Assembly (NCBI RefSeq): GCF_001612945.1
Contig: NZ_BDBK01000003.1
Location: forward strand, 89,900-153,899
DNA from: Nocardia inohanensis NBRC 100128
GTDB taxonomy: Bacteria > Actinomycetota > Actinomycetes > Mycobacteriales > Mycobacteriaceae
Direction: 5' to 3'
DNA length: 64,000 nt
Part shown: positions 59,277 through 64,000 of the stretch, piece after piece
Position numbering within the stretch: position 1 is the first letter of the stretch
Layout: each line of letters begins with the position of its first letter
The notes under the pieces: model-generated
What the model saw: only the letters and a program-made list of their open reading frames with translations
The model's database searches: none
What the model was told of the DNA's origin: nothing
Made by a program: the position numbers and the translations under genes

Positions 59277-59371
59277 CAAGGGGACACCCGGGCTCCGCCC
59301 CCGAACCCCGACACGGGACACCTGGGTTCCGCCCCCGAACCCCGGCAAGGGGACACCTGGGCTCCGCCCAC
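59275..59371. repeat. 34-35-bp tandem repeat, about 2.8 units
   Basis: Units begin at 59275, 59310 and 59344 and share AAGGGGACAC-C-GGGCTCCGCCC...CGAACCCC with small changes. It directly follows repeat copy C and fills the gap before add; no gene is seen in it. Confidence 0.8.
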
Positions 59372-59420
59372 ACCCGAAGCGAGCAGGGCGCTCGGCGAAA
59401 GCCGGGCGCCCCTTCGCTTT

Positions 59421-60512
59421 TCAGCCGAGGAGCACCGCGTAGCCGGGCTTGATCAACTCGTCGATGATGCGCAGGCGGTCCGGGAACGGGATGAAGGCGG
59501 ACTTCATGGCGTTGATGGTGAACCGCTCGAGGTCGCTCCAGCCGTAGCCGAAAGTCTGTGACAGCTTGAGCATTTCCTGGCTCATGGAGGTGTCGCTCAT
59601 CAGCCGGTTGTCGGTATTGACCGTGACCCGGAAGCGCAGGCGCGCGAGCAGATCGAAGGGATGCTTGTCGAGCGAGGGCACCGCGCCGGTCTGCACGTTG
59701 GAGCTGGGGCACAGTTCCAGCGGAATCCGCATGTCCCGCACATAGTTCGCGACCAGTCCGAGTTGCGGCCCGGCCGCCGAATCGGTGATGTCGTCGGTGA
59801 TGCGCACACCGTGCCCGAGGCGATCGCAGCCGCAGAAGGCCAAAGCCTCGTGGATGGAGGGCAGCCCGAACGCCTCGCCGGCGTGAATGGTGAAGTGCGC
59901 GTGGTTGGCTCGCATGTAATCGAAGGCGTCCAGGTGCCGCGACGGCGGATACCCGGCTTCGGCGCCGGCGATATCGAACCCGCCGACCCCGCGATCCCGC
60001 CACCGCACCGTGAGTTCGGCGATCTCCCGCGAGCGCGCGGCATGCCGCATGGCGGTGAGCAGACAGGTCATGCGGATCGGCGTGCCCGCGGCGGCGGCGA
60101 GCGCTTCCCCCTCCCGGAATCCGGCGATGGTGTGCTCGACCACCTCGTCCAGGGTGAGCCCGTTCTCCAGATGCTGCTCCGGCGCGAACCGCACCTCGGC
60201 GTACACCACCCCGTCCGCGGCGAGGTCCTCGGCGCATTCGCGCGCCACCCGCCGCAGCCCTTCCGGGGTCTGCATGACGGCCACGGTGTGCGCGAAGGTC
60301 TCCAGATACCGTTCCAGCGATCCGCTGTCGGCCGCGTCCCGGAACCAGTTGCCGAGGGTTTCGGCATCGCCTGCCGGTAGCTGGTCGTACCCGCAGTCGC
60401 GGGCCAGCTCCAATACGGTGGCGGGCCGCAGGCCGCCGTCCAGGTGGTCGTGCAGGACCGCCTTGGGCGCCTGGCGGATCGAAGCGAGGGTCAGCGGCGT
60501 CGGTCCAGTCAT
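59421..60512 (-). CDS. add: Adenosine deaminase
   Basis: A 363-residue zinc TIM-barrel deaminase that turns (deoxy)adenosine to (deoxy)inosine, feeding Pun[16 protein letters not shown] supplies the HxH zinc ligands; [22 protein letters not shown] has the His and catalytic Glu; [37 protein letters not shown] has the last zinc Asp region. Length equals M. tuberculosis Add (365). ATG six nt after TACCGT; an in-frame extension to 60593 is not needed. Confidence 0.96.
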   Translation of the reverse strand: MTGPTPLTLASIRQAPKAVLHDHLDGGLRPATVLELARDCGYDQLPAGDAETLGNWFRDAADSGSLERYLETFAHTVAVMQTPEGLRRVARECAEDLAADGVVYAEVRFAPEQHLENGLTLDEVVEHTIAGFREGEALAAAAGTPIRMTCLLTAMRHAARSREIAELTVRWRDRGVGGFDIAGAEAGYPPSRHLDAFDYMRANHAHFTIHAGEAFGLPSIHEALAFCGCDRLGHGVRITDDITDSAAGPQLGLVANYVRDMRIPLELCPSSNVQTGAVPSLDKHPFDLLARLRFRVTVNTDNRLMSDTSMSQEMLKLSQTFGYGWSDLERFTINAMKSAFIPFPDRLRIIDELIKPGYAVLLG

Positions 60513-60518
60513 GTAGAA

Positions 60519-60524
60519 ACGGTA
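60519..60524 (-). promoter_or_regulatory. -10 box of leaderless add promoter
   Basis: TACCGT on the minus strand, six nt before the add ATG. Confidence 0.55.
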
Positions 60525-60624
60525 GCCGCATTCTTGTTCTGCGGCATGGTAGTTCGCCTGTGTCCACTCGCCCGTAGGCGTGTCGTTGCCCACGCGTTGC
60601 TGGGATTCGCGTGATCTTCACCTG

Positions 60625-60897
60625 CTAGCCGCAGGCCACGCCGTTCCCGTCGGGATCGAGATAGGCCGTGTACCCGGGTTGACCGGCGTACAAAGGGGCC
60701 TTGCCCTCGGACCGCACCTCGGCGCAGCTGGAGTAGTACGGGTACGGCTGGGCTCTGGAGGTCTCCGGCGGATTGATATCGATGCGGGGTTCGGCATTCG
60801 CCTGGGTCACGGTCAGCGGTAATGCGATACCCAGCGCCAATGCGCCCAGGCCCGCCGCGACCGCCCCGCGTAATCGGAATTCGGTTCTGCGCTTCAC
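60625..60897 (-). CDS. Secreted excalibur-domain protein
   Basis: A 90-residue exported protein. Signal peptide (KRRTEFRLRGAVAAGLGALALGIALPLTVTQANA, cleavage near ANA-EP) and an excalibur domain (YYSSCAEVRSEGKAPLYAGQPGY...LDPDGNGVACG) with the D-x-D-x-D-G-type calcium loop and the family Cys pair. Such domains bind calcium outside the cell and often come with nucleases; here it stands alone. GTG start with GGAGAAG close upstream. Lies 24 nt after deoA on the same strand. Confidence 0.85.
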   Translation of the reverse strand: MKRRTEFRLRGAVAAGLGALALGIALPLTVTQANAEPRIDINPPETSRAQPYPYYSSCAEVRSEGKAPLYAGQPGYTAYLDPDGNGVACG

Positions 60898-60921
60898 CTT
60901 CTCCAGGCTAACCGCGCCCGC

Positions 60922-62208
60922 TCAGTCGCCGATCCGGTCGAGAATGAGCGGTGCGGGCTCCCCCATCGCCTCCGGTGCGATGGTGAACGCGTCGCGCAGC
61001 GCCTCGAAGGCGGCCGGAAACGCTTCCGGGGTATCGGTGTGCAGGGTGAGCAGCGGCTTTCCGGCGCTTACCGAATCACCCGGCTTGGCATGCATTTCGA
61101 TGCCCGCCCCGAACTGCACCGGATCGCCCTGCCGGGCCCGTCCCGCACCCAGCCGCCACGCCGCCAGCCCGACGTCCATGGCGTCCAGCCGGGCGAGCAC
61201 CCCGGTTTCGGGTGCGCGCAGGATCTCGGTGTGCCGAGCCTGCGGCAGTGCGGCATCCGGATCGCCGCCCTGGGCGCGCACCATGGCCCGCCAGTGATCC
61301 ATGGCCCGCCCGTCGGCGAGCGCGTCCGCCGGATCGATGCCGTCGATTCCGGCCTGGGCCAGCATCTCCCGCGCCAGCGCGAGGGTGAGCTCGACGATGT
61401 CGGCCGGTCCGCCGCCCGCCAGCACATCCACCGATTCGGCGACCTCCAGGGCGTTTCCGGCGGTACAGCCGAGCGGGGTGTCCATGGCGGTGAGCAGCGC
61501 CACCGTCCGCACCCCGGCGTCGGTCCCGAGTTCGACCATGGCGGTGGCCAATTCGCGGGCGGCCTCGAACTCCTTCATGAACGCCCCGCGCCCGACCTTC
61601 ACATCGAGCACCAGCGCCCCGGTCCCCTCGGCGATCTTCTTGCTCATGATGGAGCTGGCGATCAGGGGGATGGATTCCACCGTCCCGGTGACGTCACGCA
61701 GCGCGTAGAGCCGTTTGTCGGCGGGCGCGAGGTCGGCTCCGGCCGCGCAGACCACGGCCCCGATCTCCGGATCCGCCAGGATCTCCCGCATCCGGCCGGC
61801 CGAAAGGTCGGCCCGCCAGCCCGGAATCGCCTCGAGTTTGTCGAGAGTGCCGCCGGTGTGCCCCAATCCGCGCCCGGACAGCTGCGGGACGGCGGCCCCG
61901 CAGGCGGCGACCAGCGGGGCGAGCGGCAGCGTGATCTTGTCCCCTACGCCGCCGGTGGAGTGCTTGTCCACGGTCGGCCGGGGCAGATCGGTGAAGTCCA
62001 TGCGTTTGCCGGATTCGATCATGGCGCGCGTCCAGCGCGCGGTCTCCCGGCGGTTCATGCCACGCAGCAAGATCGCCATGGCCAGGGCCGACATCTGTTC
62101 GTCGGCGACCTCCCCGCGCGTGAACGCGTCCACCACCCAATCGATTTGCGCGTCGGTCAGCTCGCCACCGTCGCGCTTGGCCCGGATCACGTCCACCGCA
62201 GAGTGCAC
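60922..62208 (-). CDS. deoA: Thymidine phosphorylase
   Basis: A 428-residue pyrimidine nucleoside phosphorylase, splitting thymidine/deoxyuridine to base plus deoxyribose-1-phosphate. DVIRAKRDGGELTDAQIDWVVDAFTRGEVADEQMSALAMAI starts the helical lobe; VDKHSTGGVGDKITLPLAPLVAA is the phosphate loop and family signature; SGRGLGHTGGTLDKLEAIPG, DVKVGRGAFMK (catalytic Lys) and the C-terminal barrel (ARAQGGDP, DPVQFGAGIEMHAKPGDSV) follow. GTG at 62208 with GAGGG seven nt upstream gives the length of M. tuberculosis DeoA (427). Second gene after cdd. Confidence 0.94.
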   Translation of the reverse strand: MHSAVDVIRAKRDGGELTDAQIDWVVDAFTRGEVADEQMSALAMAILLRGMNRRETARWTRAMIESGKRMDFTDLPRPTVDKHSTGGVGDKITLPLAPLVAACGAAVPQLSGRGLGHTGGTLDKLEAIPGWRADLSAGRMREILADPEIGAVVCAAGADLAPADKRLYALRDVTGTVESIPLIASSIMSKKIAEGTGALVLDVKVGRGAFMKEFEAARELATAMVELGTDAGVRTVALLTAMDTPLGCTAGNALEVAESVDVLAGGGPADIVELTLALAREMLAQAGIDGIDPADALADGRAMDHWRAMVRAQGGDPDAALPQARHTEILRAPETGVLARLDAMDVGLAAWRLGAGRARQGDPVQFGAGIEMHAKPGDSVSAGKPLLTLHTDTPEAFPAAFEALRDAFTIAPEAMGEPAPLILDRIGD

Positions 62209-62276
62209 ACTCACGCCCTCCACCCTGGCACGCATCCGGCCCCTCGTCATTCCGGCGCGCTCGCGGTGGGAAAGGG

Positions 62277-62678
62277 CTACTGCCGCCCGGCTTCCAGGTC
62301 CTCCGGGCCGAAATAGTCCGGCAGCAGCATCTTCAAGGGCGTGGGTCCGCTGCGATGGTCGACGAGCAGATCGGGTCCGCCATGTTCGAGCAGGAGCTGC
62401 CGGCAGCGGCCGCAGGGCATGAGTATTTCGCCGCGCGAGTCGCATACCGAAACGGCTATCAAGCGCCCGGCTCCGGACGAAATCAAGTTACCGACCAGTA
62501 CACATTCGGCGCAGAGGCCCAGTCCGTATGAGATATTTTCCACATTGCAGCCGCTCACAACGACTCCGGAGGAAGTGAGAGCCGCGGCCCCGACAGGGAA
62601 TCGGGAGTAGGGTGCATACGCTTTGGACATTACTTGTAAAGCATTGTCGCGCAAGGCATTCCAATCGATTTCCGACAT
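62277..62678 (-). CDS. cdd: Cytidine deaminase
   Basis: A 133-residue homotetrameric-type zinc deaminase turning cytidine and deoxycytidine to (deoxy)uridine, the substrate of the next gene's enzyme family. SRFPVGAAALTSSGVVVSGCNVEN, then LCAECVLV with zinc Cys and catalytic Glu, and MPCGRCRQLLLEHGG with two more zinc Cys. Length equals known tetrameric enzymes. GGAGAGG lies 11 nt before the ATG. First gene of cdd-deoA, divergent from sdhC. Confidence 0.95.
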   Translation of the reverse strand: MSEIDWNALRDNALQVMSKAYAPYSRFPVGAAALTSSGVVVSGCNVENISYGLGLCAECVLVGNLISSGAGRLIAVSVCDSRGEILMPCGRCRQLLLEHGGPDLLVDHRSGPTPLKMLLPDYFGPEDLEAGRQ

Positions 62679-62979
62679 ATCGGACCATCCTCTCCCGGAC
62701 GCGGGGCAACCCTTGCGCATACCTTCGCACACCACTCTAAAAATCAGGAAAGGCAAACCTAAGTCGGTCAATTTTCGGCCAACGAGCGGCACGCCGAATT
62801 AGTTCCCCCTACACGCGGGGATTAGAGTCCTCCTCAGATCGGTTCAGGTACCCGAATGCGGGCCTGCGCACTGCCACTGGGTTTTCGATTCCACGTGTGA
62901 GCAGGTGTTATCGACAGTCCAACGGCTCCGCGGCCGGATCTGACCGGGTCCATCAACGACGTTGGAGGCACCGCACTCT

Positions 62980-63375
62980 ATGACCACGCTAGAAGCTCCG
63001 GCCAAGCCGAAGCGCAGCCTTTACCGTGGCGACCCCGGCATGTGGTCGTGGGCGCTGCACCGCATCACGGGCGTGACGATCTTCTTCTTCCTCTTCGTCC
63101 ACGTGCTGGATACCGCGTTGGTGCGAGTCAGCCCGGACACCTACAGCCGCACGATCGAGACCTACAAGTCGCCCATCGTGGCGCTGATGGAGATGGGCCT
63201 TGTCGTCTGCGTGCTGTTCCACGCGTTCAACGGCATTCGCGTCATCCTCGTCGACTTCTGGTCGCAGGGTCCCCGCTTCCAGCGCCAGATGCTGTGGGTC
63301 GTGCTCACGCTCTGGATCCTGATCGCGGGCGCCGGCGTCGGCCGCCAGTTCTTCTACCTGCTGACGGAGCACTGA
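62980..63375 (+). CDS. sdhC: Succinate dehydrogenase cytochrome b subunit SdhC
   Basis: A 131-residue membrane subunit of succinate:quinone reductase (complex II). After an N-terminal KRSLYRGDPGMWSWALHRITGV, three helices are visible (VTIFFFLFVHVLDTALV, PIVALMEMGLVVCVLFHAFNGI, MLWVVLTLWILIAGAGVG). HRITG and FHAFNGIR carry the quinone-site and heme-ligand histidines of the family. GGAGG lies 11 nt before the ATG; a TTG upstream is less likely. First gene of sdhCDA(B), two nt from sdhD. Confidence 0.95.
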   Translation: MTTLEAPAKPKRSLYRGDPGMWSWALHRITGVTIFFFLFVHVLDTALVRVSPDTYSRTIETYKSPIVALMEMGLVVCVLFHAFNGIRVILVDFWSQGPRFQRQMLWVVLTLWILIAGAGVGRQFFYLLTEH

Positions 63376-63376
63376 C

Positions 63377-63808
63377 ATGAGCGCACCTGTACTCGGTAAG
63401 TCCTACGACCGCCCGGCCAGCCTGGACGCGCCCCGCGCTCCGCGGCGCACCAGCGGCAACAACTTCGAGAAGTACGCGTGGCTGTTCATGCGAGCTTCCG
63501 GCCTGCTGCTGGTCTTCCTGGTCATCGGCCACATGTTCATCATGCTGATGATCGACGGCGGCGTGCAGCGCCTGAACTTCGCCTTCGTGGCGGGTCGCTG
63601 GGCCTCCCCGTTCTGGCAGATCTGGGATCTGAGCATGCTGTGGCTGGCCCAGCTGCACGGCGGCAACGGCATGCGCACGGTCATCGACGACTACGCCCGC
63701 AAGGACTCCACCCGGTTCTGGCTGAAGACCCTGCTGGTCGTCTCCATGATCCTGGTCCTCGTCACGGGCACGTACGTCATCTTCACCTTCGACCCCAACA
63801 TCAGTTAG
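63377..63808 (+). CDS. sdhD: Succinate dehydrogenase membrane anchor subunit SdhD
   Basis: A 143-residue anchor subunit. [30 protein letters not shown] is the first helix with the conserved R-x-S-G and heme-ligand His; [30 protein letters not shown] is the second helix with the family H-G-x-N-G-x-R motif; [18 protein letters not shown] the third. Starts two nt after the sdhC stop and matches the length of M. tuberculosis SdhD (144). Together with SdhC it holds heme b and binds menaquinone. Confidence 0.95.
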   Translation: MSAPVLGKSYDRPASLDAPRAPRRTSGNNFEKYAWLFMRASGLLLVFLVIGHMFIMLMIDGGVQRLNFAFVAGRWASPFWQIWDLSMLWLAQLHGGNGMRTVIDDYARKDSTRFWLKTLLVVSMILVLVTGTYVIFTFDPNIS

Positions 63809-63824
63809 GAACAGGCCACCTCGC

Positions 63825-64000
63825 ATGAGTGAATCCCGACCGATTCAGGAGCACCGCTACGACGTCGTCATCGTCGGTGCCGGTGGCGCTGGAATGCGTG
63901 CGGCGATCGAGGCCGGTCCTCGGGTGCGCACCGCCGTCCTGACCAAGCTCTACCCGACTCGTTCTCACACGGGCGCGGCGCAGGGCGGCATGTGTGCCGC
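63825..64000 (+). CDS. sdhA: Succinate dehydrogenase flavoprotein subunit SdhA (5' part, runs off the window)
   Basis: The first 58 codons are present. [21 protein letters not shown] is the FAD fold, and [17 protein letters not shown] holds the histidine that binds FAD covalently (SHTGAAQGG). It catalyses succinate oxidation to fumarate on the cytoplasmic face. Begins 16 nt after sdhD in the same operon; sdhB should follow outside the window. Confidence 0.95.
   Translation, partial: MSESRPIQEHRYDVVIVGAGGAGMRAAIEAGPRVRTAVLTKLYPTRSHTGAAQGGMCA

Noticed and set aside
57961..60621. An 886-codon minus-strand frame across the acidic protein and add
   Set aside because: It is antisense to the Rv3311-like gene and in another frame of add, both well supported; the join crosses repeats.
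1..64000. tRNA, rRNA, insertion sequences or prophage
   Set aside because: I found no cloverleaf with CCA-type ends, no rRNA segments, no transposase or integrase motifs; short tRNAs could still be missed by eye.

Overview
The window is a high-GC chromosomal segment from a mycolic-acid-producing actinomycete, most likely Nocardia or a close relative. GTG starts are frequent, many genes look leaderless, and the gene content follows a block of the Mycobacterium tuberculosis chromosome (roughly fadE25/Rv3274c to sdhA/Rv3318, recalled from memory, not searched). I see no rRNA, tRNA, CRISPR array, insertion sequence or phage gene.

Layout. 0-5 kb: end of a GNAT acetyltransferase, an acyl-CoA dehydrogenase (fadE25-like), a TetR regulator, purE-purK and a GtrA-family membrane protein. 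5-10 kb: two OmpR-type two-component systems (the first PrrA/PrrB-like), a small secreted protein and a bacterial PH-domain membrane protein. 10-16 kb: acyl-ACP desaturase, two tandem Ser/Thr kinases, then birA with two small upstream genes. 16-23 kb: acyl-CoA carboxylase locus (accA3, accE, accD5) with a rhodanese lacking its catalytic cysteine, a three-cysteine HTH regulator and maf. 23-28 kb: a YVTN-propeller lipoprotein and the lysine-catabolic set lat, lrp, pcd. 28-37.5 kb: SDR plus patatin pair, a histidine-phosphatase-fold protein, the large helicase lhr, nei2 and an F420/NADP-type reductase. 37.5-41 kb: divergent glpD/glpK. 41-45.3 kb: an aminotransferase, a 33-bp-stem inverted repeat and two repeat-rich envelope proteins. 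45.4-51.8 kb: NAD(P)H-quinone dehydrogenase, a cyclotransferase-like protein, a PPOX/F420 flavoprotein, two M20 amidohydrolases and an enoyl-CoA isomerase-like protein. 51.9-62.7 kb: nucleoside salvage (punA, phosphosugar mutase, upp, add, deoA, cdd), interrupted by a compact type VII secretion-like cassette. 62.9 kb to the end: sdhC, sdhD and the start of sdhA.

How the genes work together. BirA biotinylates AccA3, which works with AccD5 and AccE to make malonyl- and methylmalonyl-CoA for fatty and mycolic acids; DesA acts on acyl-ACP. PunA, Add, DeoA, Cdd and Upp form one nucleoside salvage network. GlpK and GlpD feed glycerol into central metabolism. Lat and Pcd convert lysine to 2-aminoadipate.

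Most unusual points: (1) a cassette of EspC-like protein, NlpC/P60 peptidase, EspH-like and YbaB-like proteins in which consecutive reading frames overlap by 4 nt, with no ESX core genes; (2) an SseA-type rhodanese with Ser in place of Cys, with the adjacent sufE absent; (3) an LpdA orthologue with a CxxxxC pair; (4) a 73-nt hairpin at 42.4 kb; (5) at least twenty starts placed 6-8 nt after a TANNNT box without a clear Shine-Dalgarno, pointing to pervasive leaderless mRNAs; (6) a dispersed intergenic hairpin repeat. Start codons below were chosen by ribosome-binding site, -10 position or overlap with the neighbour. Family names rest on motif and synteny recognition, not on database searches.
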